Shown here one piece after another: positions 1 to 13,170 of a stretch of DNA of 64,000 nucleotides (positions within the stretch are counted from its first letter, which is position 1; each line of letters starts with the position of its first letter). Made by a program: the position numbers and the translations under genes. Source of the stretch: Glandiceps talaboti (Eukaryota > Hemichordata > Enteropneusta > Spengelidae); contig NC_135551.1 in NCBI RefSeq assembly GCF_964340395.1, positions 14,651,003-14,715,002 on the forward strand, given 5' to 3'. The notes beneath the pieces were generated by a model. That model saw only the letters and a list, made by a program, of their open reading frames with translations. It made no database searches and was not told the origin of the DNA.

Positions 1-544
1 GGAAAACCTCGAGTGACCCTAAAACGAATGACGACACGAATGAAAGAGAACGTATGAAAGAGAGCGTTTGCAGTATGTCAATAGATAAATGACATGATTT
101 TCTATATGTAGTAATTTGTAATAGGTGGCAATGATGGCAATTCCAATGCTTTGAAGAGCGAATTGATAGTATAACAGTATATAAACTTGAATAACAACCT
201 TTTTTACATTTAGTACGTTGAATGACACCCTCTACACTATTAAAGAAGTGGAATGACAGCCGCCACTCTGCAAAATAAGTTGAATAACAGCAATTCCAAT
301 GCTTTGAAAAAACGAATGACAGCATTAAAGTATATATGTATCAATGTAGAATCCACATAGTATTAAGAGATTAGGAATACTGTGGTGAAATACACAATGA
401 ATTCTAAATCAGGGTTATGGTTTGGCTAGAAGCTTTACATTTCCATGTATTTAATTGAATACACAATGCCAATGCCCTAATCTATAAATTTGAAGGAGGG
501 GAGGGGCTCCCTGTGTAACATGTTCTTTTGGTTTATTTCTTCGC
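1..544. repeat. Degenerate short-motif repeat region
   Basis: No gene seen. The first 330 bases repeat a loose motif of the form GAATGACA or GAATAACA at irregular spacing, mixed with AT-rich sequence (for example near 24, 220, 250 and 310). The phrase AATTCCAATGCTTTGAA occurs twice, near 139 and 292. This looks like a decayed minisatellite or repeat fragment. The function is unknown. Confidence 0.4.
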
Positions 545-545
545 C

Positions 546-587
<42 letters not shown>

Positions 588-621
588 TGTATGTAAGTAA
601 GTAAGAAAGTAAGTAAGTACA

Positions 622-686
<65 letters not shown>
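545..686. repeat. (AAGT)n tetranucleotide microsatellite
   Basis: About 140 bases of AAGT units with a few interruptions (ATGT near 587-592, GAAA near 605, ACATG near 620). The Leu-Thr-Tyr repeat reading frames on the minus strand come from this array and are not genes. Confidence 0.95.
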
Positions 687-3600
687 TGAATTCACCCATT
701 CGAATTGTCCCAACATGTGGTGCAATATTCAAACACCAGATGTCCGGTCTGTGATGTTAGCGCCACAGAAACATGTGTTTTGCATAGTTTGTTGGCAGGT
801 TTTTGTTTTTAGATACATTTTGAAACATTTATCTTACAGGGAACTGACGATAATGGTAAATATGTTGTCTTGAAAGTGTATGTCGTTTCTACAGGATCTT
901 AAATATAGAAGTAGATCGCTATCGGGTGTAAACAAATGTACATATTGAATGAAATAAAATATTGCTGTGATGAAAGTGTTTAGTGTCTGTCTATTTTAGC
1001 CCTTCTACCCCACAAGTGCTGTTCTTAGGTCTCTACCACGGTTTCACTGTCATTTTGTTCCCTTCAAACACGACACAAAGGACAGGCACCAATGGCCATG
1101 CACGCCCTCTGTGTGAATATGTAAAGAAAGAATAAAAGCTACCTACATCACGGATAAGTGTTACTTCTCTATGCCTAAAATGGTCGTACTCGCTTGTTTG
1201 TTATTTAACAATGACATTTTTTCCTTGTTATCTTATTCAGAAATTGTTTGACTTAATATTAATAGCCAATTATCGAGAGGCCATGATCAGACCACTTTGA
1301 CTGTAGTAATTGATCGTGATATCCTTCAAATTACACGTAATCTTTCTGATGTGACACTGTATAATAAGGGCGGCCCTTTTTATTTTTCTGTTTCTCATCT
1401 CCCGACCGACCCTAATTTGCAGCTCCGATATCAGAAAAAAAAGTTTTTTTTTATTTCTGACCGACCCTGAGCACAGCAAAATTGTAAGGTTCCTCAGGGC
1501 GTCTTAGACCAGTTCTACCGAGGCCACGACCTTGCGACATTGGCCCCTTAAAATTACAAATGACGCAATAATTTTCCCCACCATGCGTCGCTTTGGCGCA
1601 TTCATTTTACGGCAGACATCAACATTATCTAAGTCCACGGCCGGACCAGGCCAGGCTCTGACTCGACGTCAATCCCAGAAGTATACTGACTGCTTAAGGG
1701 AAAGTTTTGTTGACATCATATAGGATACAGTGACAACGCGCAGTTCTATTGTTAACATAAAAAATGCCACAAAAAGATCAACTTTGATAAACTTAATCTA
1801 CAAATTGAAACATTAGAGGGAGTAGATGAGGCGTCGAAATGGACGTCTCTCGTCACATGTTTTGTCTATCGTCACTATCGTGACCTCTGACCTACTCACT
1901 GACGTGTGCGAAACACTGAACTTGCTACCGGAACGCGGAACACCTATTATATCTGCCACAGCTCAGAAGCCTGAGTAAACGAAATTTATGGTACAGGTTG
2001 TGATTTTCATTTGTTGATGGGTTAAATTAAATGAGTACATGTGTATTATGATTCCGAAAAGTTTGTGTTAGGGGATCGTGTTGCATGATGTTGACAGTGA
2101 CACATGTGAATGTTGGGCACTGAATCAATGCGTAATCACTGGCATGGCCACTATAGACGGCCGATGCATGTGCGCCCGGTCACACATGAAGAACGAACTT
2201 GTTGTGCAAATCAGAAAAAAAATAATATGGTATTTACAGAGCATCCCAACTTTGACGTTGTTGATAGTTTTAGTTAAAGATTCAAGTTCTGAGTTTCAAG
2301 GACACCTAATGCCAGCTTTCCCTATCAAGTTTACGGTATGTAACTATGCTGTCATTTGATATAGCAGGACCAAATCATGATACACAGCCAGTAACGGTTA
2401 ATTAATAAACAATAAATTATTTTAAAGTTAGTTTGACTATTATTTGTAAGTTTTTCGTTCACATTTGGTACTTTTTAAAGTCAGGGATTTTTTTTCTTCA
2501 AATGTCATGAATTTGAAGAGGGAATGATAAACACAGCAGTGTACTAACAATTTTAAAAATGAAACAAGTGGTTATAAGCTAGTTTAGGATTTCTCAAAGT
2601 TTTTATTCAATCATATGTTCACTGTGACTTATTTTGAAGTTGTTCTTTGTCCTTGTCTGAAAAAAGGGAATTATAAATTTGAGCACTGCTATTCATTGAT
2701 ATTCAGATTAAAAATTGTGACTACCTGGCTGTCCAATCTTACTAAACAATATATAATATACCCTGTAGAAATGACTTAAAATTACATAATCTTAATTGCC
2801 TTCTTTTTATAAGGTGTAATGTGTAGTACACAATTTTCAAAAAATAGCTTACTGGGAACTGTTATTGTGAATGGAATTCTTTATGTAGTTAGGTAATGGT
2901 CTATACGTAATGGAATATCTCAGACCACAGTATCTCTATAGTGGTCTGAGATAATTTATATGAATATTTCATAGACAATAATAATTGACCCCACTCCCTG
3001 TCAAATGACACCACTTTTTGCAACCAAGGGGCCTTTGTCCCCACTTGTTGGAAACCTTGGCAGAACACTGCCGTCTACCCCCACCCACCCACCCACTCAC
3101 CCCTTTGTTACATCAGAGCAGCATGTGTCTTTCATCATGGCTGAAGCTGTTGAGGTTTGATGAGGGACAGGGCTCGAAATTAATACAGTCGCGCAGTACA
3201 TTTTGCTGCTATTACAATATTTCCATCATTTTCAAATTTATGCTTAAAATTGGTAAAAGTCATACTGCATTCCTAATTTCTTGACCAGTTTTTAGCTTTA
3301 AACCAGTTATACAATGTATCATCGGGGAAATGATCGACTTCATGACCCATGACATGCATGATTCCGATGTTTACATTATTACTTGTAATTATTTTTAAAC
3401 AGTAAATCCCACAGGAGTTCTGAGTTCTAGAAATGTTTACATGATTGTTATCTGGTGGATTATTTTGACAAGTTCAAACTGAAGAAAATGTTTCATAGAA
3501 GTAATGATTTATATAAATAAAAATTCATCTCGCACACTGATGACAATCTTGTAATTGTTTCAAAAAGTTACACACTGAAGTTCAAATTGGATAACTTGAA

Positions 3601-6060
3601 AAAATTGTTAACGATGGCAATGATTAATGATTAATAGGACAAATGTATTAGTACTCCTTATAAAATCATACAATAGTTCATGGCTACAGAGATATACACC
3701 CATCAGGATGATAAGTATTCAATCATCTTCTTACAAAGTTGTTCTACGGACTTGTCAACCTTGCTAAAATGAAGGAAAGAGACTTGTAACAAGGAATACA
3801 ATAAAGAGAGGAGAAAAGAAGTTGTAGAGAGACTGACAGGACAGAAAGGAGAGAGAATAGAACTGAAAAAATACAGATTTCTTTTTCTTGCCCCCTTTTT
3901 TTTTCTTTCGCCCGCCCGCCCCGCCTGACTATTCCATTGGAGATGAGAAACAAAAAAATCCTCACCCTAATTCGTTTATGCTAATTTCTCGTCATTCTAA
4001 GAAAGGAGAACAAAATGGTTGGCTTTCACAGCCGATCAACACTTTTGATTACGCTTCTCACAAACCCAATCAGATGGACACGCTAGTGTGCATTATATCA
4101 AATGTTGTATTGCATGAATTTGTGAGCTATTTTAGTCACACGTTACATCCAATCTGTGAAATTGGCCATTTCACGAAGTTGGCAAGTTAAATTGAACATT
4201 TCATGAAATGGACACTCTTGCTGCCAAGGGAATAGGTAATGGGAAATTGCCCAGTGCATGAAATGGCAAATTTCTATAACACATAACAAACGTGTTTAAC
4301 ATTGAAACATATTATCGATATGTGGCGCGAATGATATTGAGTGAAATAGAGTATGTAAATTACTATAAAATATTGAGATTAACGTAACGGTTCGACAAGT
4401 CACTATACGATGTAGACTCTCTCACAGTTGGAGCTTCGCATATGGCTAAAACTTGTTCTTCGCTTAACAAGGATTTTCACACTAACTCATCAACGAAAGG
4501 TTAGCCCTATGTGATCGATGAGAGCGCACAGTACAGAGATATTCGAGTACAATTATGCAGTACTAGTAGATATTAGTACACACAAAACAACCCAAGTTTT
4601 GGCCATATGCAAAGCTCCGAGGACTGTTAGAGAGTATTTATCCGATATTATTTCAAACAAAAGTCATCACTAAATGTAAGATTCCTCTACAAAAGGATAT
4701 CGATTTTAAAACGAAAAAATACTCTAGTCAGCATTGATTCAATGTCACCTTGATACAGTCTCCTCGTGGTACGTTACTAGAAGATCTAATGCCAGGTTCG
4801 AGTGGCATAAAAGCTGCTAAGATTTCTTTGAGATGCAAGACGCCCCACCCCCTCCCCACCGCATATTGGGGTGGACAAATTTCACAAAGTAGGCCTACAT
4901 GCATCTTAAACATAGAGATAACTAACTAAAATTAAATCACGTGTTTAATATCTAAATGTCATTAATGCCGACAATCAAATGACAATGCATTATTTAATGT
5001 ATACCGATATTGCAATATGGAAATGATAACCCCGGTCCCTAAGGCAATCTCGGTCTAAAATGTAGTTGTAAGAATTAAGCAGCTTTCTACATTAGTTGCT
5101 TTGTCAGAATTTAATTGTCCATTTCATCATTTATTGAAAATTTATAATGTAATCTAGTTAACTCTTTGTCCATTGGGCAAATTAATAAATATATATCATA
5201 AAATCAATTCTAAATGCTTTTGATTATCACTTTAGGTTTCATTTCTATTCGGTGTTGTTTCGATTCACATAAGAATATCGTTTAGACATGCTTGTTTAAA
5301 TAGATACTTTCTGCATTAGGTGTGAATTTCAATATCTAGCTTGTCACCTGTCATTACATTCATTCGGTTCTTCAACAATACATATTGTATGTGCTTCGGA
5401 TGTACTTATAAAGGAATAATTACTTTCATCAATATTGGTGTGCGACTCTTGAAATATGTAAATGTTTACAATCTCCGACATATTAGTTTTTCTGAACTAA
5501 ATGGGGTAGCCACTTTTGGTATTAGGTTTCTCTCCCTTCATTTTTGAATTCCTTTCTCTAAAGCATGATCCGACATGAGAAAGACTAGCTTGCTGATTTC
5601 GAGGAAATACACAGAAATAGTTGTAGAGCGATCTGAACATGCAAGTGAACAGTTTGCTGTACATCAATGGACATGGCAGCAGTGAGATAGTAAATTAAGT
5701 TATTAAAATGACCTTTCCCTAATTCCATTTTCTAAACATGTCCCTCCCCCGACCCTCCCTCCCCGGCCTGCCGGGCGCCCCTTGTAATTACTAATGGCCC
5801 CTTATACACTGGGTGCCAAAGTAGCTGACGTGTTATTGTCGAGTAACATTCTAAACCATCCGGGTATTGTGCCCGTGAGCTGATGTCGGTTGTGAGGGGC
5901 AACCGTAACATTAAAACGAATATATTAAATATGTGAAACTCAGCTTGATTAGTACTTGGTTTTGATACTTCATAACAGGCGAATGAAAAAATAAAAGAGT
6001 TGGATAAAAAAAATTGTTTCCCCAGGTAGTTTTAAACTACATTTTGAATACGACCTTTCC
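687..6060. other. Intergenic, no gene supported
   Basis: All reading frames are under about 100 codons with no recognisable domain. The segment at about 1370-1500 resembles one at 49920-50010 (both carry CAGCTCCGA near runs of A), so it is probably an interspersed repeat. A perfect 12-bp hairpin lies at 2917-2928 and 2941-2952. A Cys-rich frame at 2078-2359 (+) is discussed among the rejected items. I see nothing else. Confidence 0.5.
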
Positions 6061-6069
6061 ACAACAGTT

Positions 6070-6350
6070 ACTCTATGGAGTAATGGCTAAGAGGTCAATC
6101 TCTTGACTACAGGGTCCCGGGTTCGAATATCACCTTTTACTGATTTGCTCTAAAGTTCCGAAGCCCCTGTTCATTACTGGGACAAGCCATTAGCCAAGCA
6201 AGTTTACATGTTATCAATGAGTACTAATATTTACACATGTGATGATGGGCTCTTACATAACACAAGTAAACAGCTGTAAAACCTCTATTCGGCCGTCTGC
6301 ATGGACTGCAATTGAGGCAAACCTTATCTCCGTCTTATATCAGTTGTTAT
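6070..6350 (+). repeat. Possible tRNA-derived SINE
   Basis: The phrase TGGCTAAGAGG near 6081 resembles a polymerase III A box and GGGTTCGAAT near 6119 resembles a B box, about 35 bases apart as in a tRNA. The flanks do not pair into an acceptor stem. The sequence continues for about 200 more bases without tRNA character, which suits a tRNA-headed SINE better than a tRNA gene. The 3' boundary is uncertain and no A-rich tail is obvious. Confidence 0.35.
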
Positions 6351-7971
6351 CAATTCATTAGGCTATTATAAGTAACGCTACAAACAGCTTTAGAGATGCA
6401 AACAACTTTTATGACACCCGTTTTCGCCAGGCAAGCCCGAGGGTTTGTTGCACTTGGACCGCTAATGGTTTGTGAATGTCATGTCAAATCGACACCCCAA
6501 TCCCCCCCAAAAATAAAAAAAATAAAAAAATAAAAAATAATAATAATGTCGCCCTTTAGATCGTAATATATACTACAATGTGCATAAGGTTGACCATTTC
6601 ATGAACTGGAAAAAACATTGCTAGCATATTTCAAGAATTGGGTAGTTTCAACGATGGGGTGTAACACATGCTAAAAATAAGAATAAAATTAAACTTACTA
6701 GCCTAATAACGCTAGTGTTAATGCATTCCTTCTAAATCGTATCCTGCCATCTTAGCCCACTTAATAACACAGTAGAGGTTCCCTTGACACTGTGGTGTAA
6801 TAATACAGGTCATTGAATTGTTTATGTATCACTCCTAGATACAAGGTTTGAGAATTACCAATAGCAAATAATTGTTAAAGCATGCTTCATAGATTAGACT
6901 ACAGAAGACATACTTCAACGTATAGTAGATGTCACGCCGAAAAAGGTATAACTTTAGCACATTTCAGTAATCAAATACTGATGACCCAGTTATGTCCTTT
7001 TCAATCCTTGGATTTCCCATCCCTGACGCTCCATTCCCTTACCTCGGGCTTCCCAATTCAAACCAAACCAAACCAAACCAAACCAAAGTAAACTAAAGTA
7101 AACCAACCAAATACAATAAGCAAAGCGAAACGAAAGCATACACATGCAATTTATCAAAGGCATTGCCACATTTGTTGCATTTCATTTGATATATTTAAAC
7201 TTTAAACACCCAATAAACCATACATTTTCAGAAGACCATTGATCTCCCCTTTACCCTGTGATGTGAAATATCGAAATATTGAGATTTAGTATTTACAAAC
7301 ATAGGATGTATTTCTCGTGTCCGGTCCCAGATCTAATACAAAGTGAACAACCATGAAAAAGAATGAATGAAGGAAGAAAATTATGGTGACTAACATACAT
7401 TAAACAACTACATGATTTATATGTGAATATAGGCGTTGAAGAAATACATGTTATTGATTTATAGAAACTGTGAAAAAAGCAAAAACCAACAATACACGCT
7501 AGCTAATACAGTGAAAATTGCCCCTTGACATTGCTGATCAGGTATGCCAACACTAATTGTCTAGACTGTTACTCTTTCAGAAATTACCAAATTTTAGCTC
7601 AATGAAAATAATGTTTGTCAAGGCCCAACAAATCATGGAAATCAAATGAAGTATACTTGAAACTTAATTTGCATAATGAAATTGACAGTCGGCCACACCT
7701 TCGGTCACAATGGAATCTCTCTCCCTCATATATCTATATAACTACAACGTTGGAAGGTATTAATATTGTTAGTTATCATGATTATACTGGACATATTCAA
7801 CTACACAGTGAAGAAGCGAGCTCGCCAAGTACCGTCCTTTTTTGGAGGAACACACAGGACAGGTCAGGACAGGACAGGACACTGTGTTTTGTGTCTTCTA
7901 AAGGCTGAGTGACATTATTGCTTGTATGCTGAATCAGTAAAATTTGGTATAACATTCTGTTCGAAGAAGTG
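6351..7971. other. Intergenic upstream of the GPCR
   Basis: AT-rich DNA with an (AACCA)n run at about 7060-7087 and an imperfect (CAGGA) run at about 7855-7880. Reading frames are short and unrecognised. Nothing here can be tied to the GPCR as a promoter. Confidence 0.5.
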
Positions 7972-8970
7972 ATGATGGAGGAGAGTCAATCCCGAAAATC
8001 ATTTGGTAATGATGGACAATACAATGAGAGTTATGAAAGCTACGGCGATTATAATCTTATCGACTTTTTTATCTTTATCTGGGGACCCTGCTTGTCACAT
8101 GAATTTTATTTTACAATAAGCATACTCAGTTATTTATTACTGTTCATCGCATTACTTGGAAATGTTCTTTTCTTCATCGTAGTTGTCCGCGTTCCTTCGA
8201 TGAGGAGTTTAAGGAATTGTAATTTTATAAACCTTGCTATTGCTGATACGTTGGTTGAAATATCATATCTGATAATTGAGTTTGGCAAGCCATCATACAC
8301 TCCCATTTCAAATCGAAATGGAAACATAGATGTACCTCTCATACTTGGAAAGCTGGCTATACATAGCTCCTGGAACACTATCATGATCATAGCTATAGAG
8401 CGTTACATCGCCGTATGTCATCCCTTCCTGACCAGTAGGATAATGGACAGAAGATCGACAACAATCGTGTTGATTTCAATAACATGGCTCTTAGGCGTAA
8501 TTCCAGCCTCATGTAAGATGTATTATATGTCGACAGGAGACGCTCAATATGGTCTTGCAATGTACCTTGTTAATGTTCTGTGCGTTTTCCTTCCCATTAC
8601 TGTGGTCACCATTTTATACAGCCTTATCATCAGAGAGATACTAAAACTGAAGAAACGCAGAGTTAACCTTGGAATAACTTCTCCAACGTTGGATAAGGAT
8701 GAGATGCAAGCCCTGGTTTTATGTTTCACAGTATCTGCAGTGTTCATAATGGGTGCGCTTCCAAACATAATTTTTGGCATGTTCATGTATACACAGGGTG
8801 TGCCTGTTAGTCATGCTTTGATGTGTACTGATGACATTATATACATACTTTTTTTAGTTTCATTTTCTATAAATCCATACATATATAGTTTTGGCAGTAG
8901 GAATCACAGGAAGGCGTTTGCATTAACCTACTCTTGTCGCTGCTCTCCCCGTGGTTGCTGTACACGGTAA
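7972..8970 (+). CDS. Rhodopsin-family (class A) G-protein-coupled receptor, intronless
   Basis: A single open frame of 332 residues with seven hydrophobic segments. The start is the first ATG, 7972; a GTG precedes it and a second ATG follows at 7975. Landmarks: possible N-glycosylation at N18 (NES) in an acidic, Tyr-rich N-terminus; GN in TM1 (N64); LAIAD in TM2 (88-92); ERY at the end of TM3 (143-145); Trp172 in TM4; NPYIY in TM7 (301-305); and a Cys-rich C-tail suited to palmitoylation. The Cys that normally opens TM3 and its partner in extracellular loop 2 are not visible, and TM6 has an ALP motif without the usual CWxP. Receptors for lipids and melanocortins lack the same disulfide, but I cannot assign a ligand. 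Plasma-membrane signalling is inferred. No neighbour suggests a pathway. Confidence 0.85.
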   Translation: MMEESQSRKSFGNDGQYNESYESYGDYNLIDFFIFIWGPCLSHEFYFTISILSYLLLFIALLGNVLFFIVVVRVPSMRSLRNCNFINLAIADTLVEISYLIIEFGKPSYTPISNRNGNIDVPLILGKLAIHSSWNTIMIIAIERYIAVCHPFLTSRIMDRRSTTIVLISITWLLGVIPASCKMYYMSTGDAQYGLAMYLVNVLCVFLPITVVTILYSLIIREILKLKKRRVNLGITSPTLDKDEMQALVLCFTVSAVFIMGALPNIIFGMFMYTQGVPVSHALMCTDDIIYILFLVSFSINPYIYSFGSRNHRKAFALTYSCRCSPRGCCTR

Positions 8971-11699
8971 AACAAGGCGTGTCATTTGATCTTTTTCGTC
9001 TTTACGCCAAAATATACGACGGCGGAAAGCAAGCTATTTGTGAACGAAAAAGGCATACGCTAAAACGGTTGCCGTGGCTTGTTGATATAAGAAACTATTG
9101 AATGGACATTGGTGTAATTATATTAACAGTATAATGGCTAATTTGATGTCTGCCCTGGTCTTTGTATTGTGTATGAGGATGTCCAGTGTTTATACTGTCT
9201 TTATCACAGGATGATTATATCTGCACAACTAAATGTAACCATAGTTATAGGACACTTATATTTGCCACATCAAGTACATCTAGTGTTAGATTGACTTTTG
9301 GTTTTTGTCAGTCTGAGTAAACTGTAAGCTTTGTTGACGAAGTAAATTTAGAAGTTGATTGTCACTAAGGAATGTCTTGTCGACTATTTTGAAATGTCAA
9401 CATATGTGTCAAGATTTTTTCCTTTCTAAACAAAGCGAGCAAACGAACGGATAAAAGTATTTGCGAATTTCACATATTTGAGAACAGAAGGCGATATTGG
9501 TATCATTATCATAATCAAATATCTCAGATATCAATGAAAATATACATGAATTGGGTATCCACTTTACGTCACCGTGTTTGCTCATTTTTTGATCTTGTAC
9601 ATTATTTTGTACATGACTGGACAATCTGAGTTGGACAAAAGATATTTATACAACGGAACATTATAGCTTGAAACATTTTGGGAACGGGTACAGGCATGCC
9701 CGAGAAGTTAGACCAATGCGTGAGTACTGAAGGCAAAGTGACGGACCCACCCGTATGCAGACGAAAGGAAGACATGTGAAAGACAAGCCATAATTCTTCA
9801 AGACAGATCACGTGAAAATGGATTGAACATTGAAACTTGGAAATACGACCATGACAATGACTTTGCTATGTGCTGAACGCGTTTAAAACCATCGCCGTAA
9901 CGAATATTGTTGATGAACTCTATAGAGAACTAAGGGAATGGACGACATAAAGACAAGTAAATAAACTCTGAACTAAGGAGGAACGAAGCAGATTTCCTCA
10001 AACAACGTTCCCGTTAAATAGAAGCCTACAACGGACACAGAAATACGGTAAACTGTTATCAATCATTTATGATTCTTTCTATATCGCTCAATTTTGACAC
10101 CACGACTATAGTAGACTCTTTTAATCAAAGGTGATGACCTGACTTTAATCTATTCAGTTTAAATAATATGTGACAGCATTTTGTTTTTCGTCTGATAACT
10201 AGGTCCTTTAATGCTTTAAGCTCAAATTTTTTCATGACTATTATAACATTATATTTGCCACTCATAGTGCAGAAATATTGGTATATTTTGAAAGATACGA
10301 ATGAAGTTATTAATGACGTTTTACCTGAATTTAGTGAGTTGAAACGCAATGTTGATTTTTCATGTGATTTTTTATTTTAATTCTATTAGAATTCCTTTAT
10401 GTGTTAATATAAACTATATTTATACAGTAGCTAAAGCATGTATTTTGAATTAACATGAATATTGACATGGCTTCAACATAACTACATATTCAAAGCTAGC
10501 ATTTACTGTTTGTCATCTACAGTACTTGATATAATTGTATTTAGTGTACACCAGTGGTAGTAGTCATCCTGACATGAGCAGTGGTCATGAAATATTGTTT
10601 GATATTAAATTTTACCTTTTAATTAAAAAAATTCTGTGAAATCATATAATCATCAGTAGCATAGTAGATATCATATAAAATTAACTTTTCTGTTCGTAGT
10701 GAATTAAGCTGTGAGACATATTATATTGATATTTCTTACCTAACGAAACGAACGTCAGCCTTGTGTATATCGACCCTTGAGCAGATATTTCAAAAGTGCC
10801 TTTAAATTTGTGATGAGCTTTACATTGTGAAATTTAAAGGCGTTTGTTCATTTTGGTCTGTGTGAATGACAAGCATATGGTGATGATGATGTAATAAGAT
10901 TGGCCAATCGTGGTAGTATAATTGAATGATTGAAAAGTACTTAGTGAATAACCAATCAGGGCATTTTCAAACATGAAAAGATTTGCATGTTTCTTGTTTG
11001 TGTTTTCAATGTAATGACTGCTTATAAAACGGATACTTGACCACGACTCCTAACACATTTTCTGATTAAAAATTAGGGTGTGGCTTCTGCGTAGACTGAC
11101 TAGAATTATGATAGGCTATTTTCTAAATTCACTATCATCACATTCCTTTTCAGGGTCGGGGTGGGTGGGGGGGGGGGGGGCACATCAACTTCCTTATACT
11201 GTTAGTGCTACTTTCTGCTACGTTCATATATTGCTTTTAAATTTCATATGGGAAGTGTGTGCGATAAGCCGTAACAATTACTTGCCTTCGTTATTCACTT
11301 ATTATATTTTGCATCTGTCTATGTGATGATCTCGTGGTGTTTCTGATGAGCTAGATGCCACCTTAATCATGATACAATCTATAGCATACGATGAATGTGG
11401 CTTATAATTATACACAACTACTTTTGTGAATGTCGATTTCGTTATTTTCGTAGTTTATTATGATCGTTTAATTGCCGCAAGTGCAAATTTTAGAGCATAA
11501 ATGGAAATAGTTCCTTTGTGAGGGCAAGGATTTACTATCTGATTTAAACCGCGCGGTTTCTGTCATAGATAACATGCACCCAGACGTAATTTAGATTTAC
11601 GATTAAATATTCATTTCTATCATTTATAGTGGATTTATTTTTGTCATTTACAAAGTTAACCTTTGATGACATGTATGAGGTACCGAAAGTACAATAATT

Positions 11700-12010
11700 G
11701 ATTTACACGTGATAATGTAAGTGATACACATTAAAGGTAAATGACACCTGCATGACAGTAATTGTGCCACACCTAAATGAAAATGGCACATATATAACAA
11801 ATAAATGACATACGCATTCAGGTATATGGTGAATCATACACAAAAGGAATGACGCACACATGGACATAACTTATACACATAAGGCAAATGACGCACAAGT
11901 AAATATAAATTAAAATGTCACACATAAGGCAAATGATGTATATGTGAAAATAAATTTAAGCACACGTGATGCAAATGACGCACATATTAAAGGTAAATGA
12001 CGTACTAATA
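11700..12010. repeat. Degenerate minisatellite (AAGGCAAATGACGCACA-like)
   Basis: Variants of GGYAAATGACGCACA recur about every 40-60 bases, for example near 11735, 11885, 11930, 11970 and 11993, separated by AT-rich spacers. Units are too diverged to fix a period by eye. Confidence 0.5.
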
Positions 12011-12314
12011 TATGTAAATAAATGCAAGATTCATGATACAAGAAAACATTATCTCACGTAAGCGAAAGTACGGTGACTTGTTCCATGCATTAAACATATA
12101 TTGAAAAACAGGTGACGCGTCGACGATACAGTATACAAATATGCACATGGCTTATTGTCTTCTAACGAAATATATGGCTTATTGTCTTCTAACGAAATAC
12201 AAAGTTTAAAAGACTCCCGATACACAACACACTTAAATAACACACTGTAAAATACAAGGTTACCATTAAAACCTTCTTAATATTACACTGCTTAGACCTC
12301 TGTAAGTCATGTAG

Positions 12315-12416
<102 letters not shown>

Positions 12417-12529
12417 TCATATAGCTAGTTTGATTTAATATTGTGATTGAAGTGGGCACAAAATTTCATTTCTGAGCAGAGCTCTTAAGAATTTCTGCAA
12501 TTTCTTATTGTTGTTGATGTACGTAGCAA

Positions 12530-13069
12530 GTTATATTTAATTTGAAAGGTGTATTCTTAAGATTGAGCCTAATTACTGAAAAACATTAATTATGCAAATG
12601 AGTCATTACAACTGAAAGCTAACTTATCAACCTTCACAACACATGGATCTTGTTATCATCAATGTACCTACTAAATGTTATGTTATGTTATGTTATGCGC
12701 ACTCTTAAGATTTAGCCTAATTACTGAAAAATCTTTAATTTTGCAAAGCCTCATTAAAACTAAGGGTTACATCAATAAAACTTATGTGTGTACCAAATTA
12801 TATTGAATTTGAAGATTGCAGTCTTCATATGGAGCCTAATTACTGCAAAATCATTAATTATGAAAATGAGTCATTAAAACTACAGGCTATACTTTCAAAC
12901 TTTATTTTACACATGTGCATTGTTATCATCAATGTATGTATGCATTATTAGGATATAGCTTAATTAGAAACCATTAATTATGCAAATATCTCATGTTAAC
13001 CAAAGTTCGCCTGCATTGAGCCAGCCTTTTGTTTCAGAAAACGATGATAGACAGACAGCCATATGCAGT

Positions 13070-13105
<36 letters not shown>

Positions 13106-13170
13106 TAGACACACAGACAGACTTTTCATCCCTAAATTATAACCTTCCCTTACGAAATGTAAAAATTGAT
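12530..13170 (+). repeat. Tandem-core interspersed element with GACA microsatellite (copy 1)
   Basis: Roughly 125-145 bp units recur, each with a core like CATTAATTATGCAAATGAG (near 12584, 12730, 12855 and 12970), a GCCTAATTACTGAAAA phrase and a TAAGATATAGCC phrase. The last unit runs into GAGCCAGCC, a (GACA)n run at about 13070-13112, and CCTTCCCTTACG. The same units and order occur at 23.57-24.93 kb and 47.42-48.26 kb. Tandem cores, a GACA/GTCY microsatellite and an end hairpin are reported for non-autonomous Helentron elements (pearl, DINE-1). Assignment to that group is an inference. Confidence 0.6.

Noticed and set aside
2078-2359. Cys-rich small secreted protein (DSDTCECWALNQC..)
   Set aside because: Short frame with no signal peptide, no convincing splice sites and no known Cys pattern. 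Probably chance.
6081-6135. tRNA gene
   Set aside because: A- and B-box-like motifs are present, but no acceptor stem pairs and the sequence continues as a repeat. Kept only as a possible SINE.
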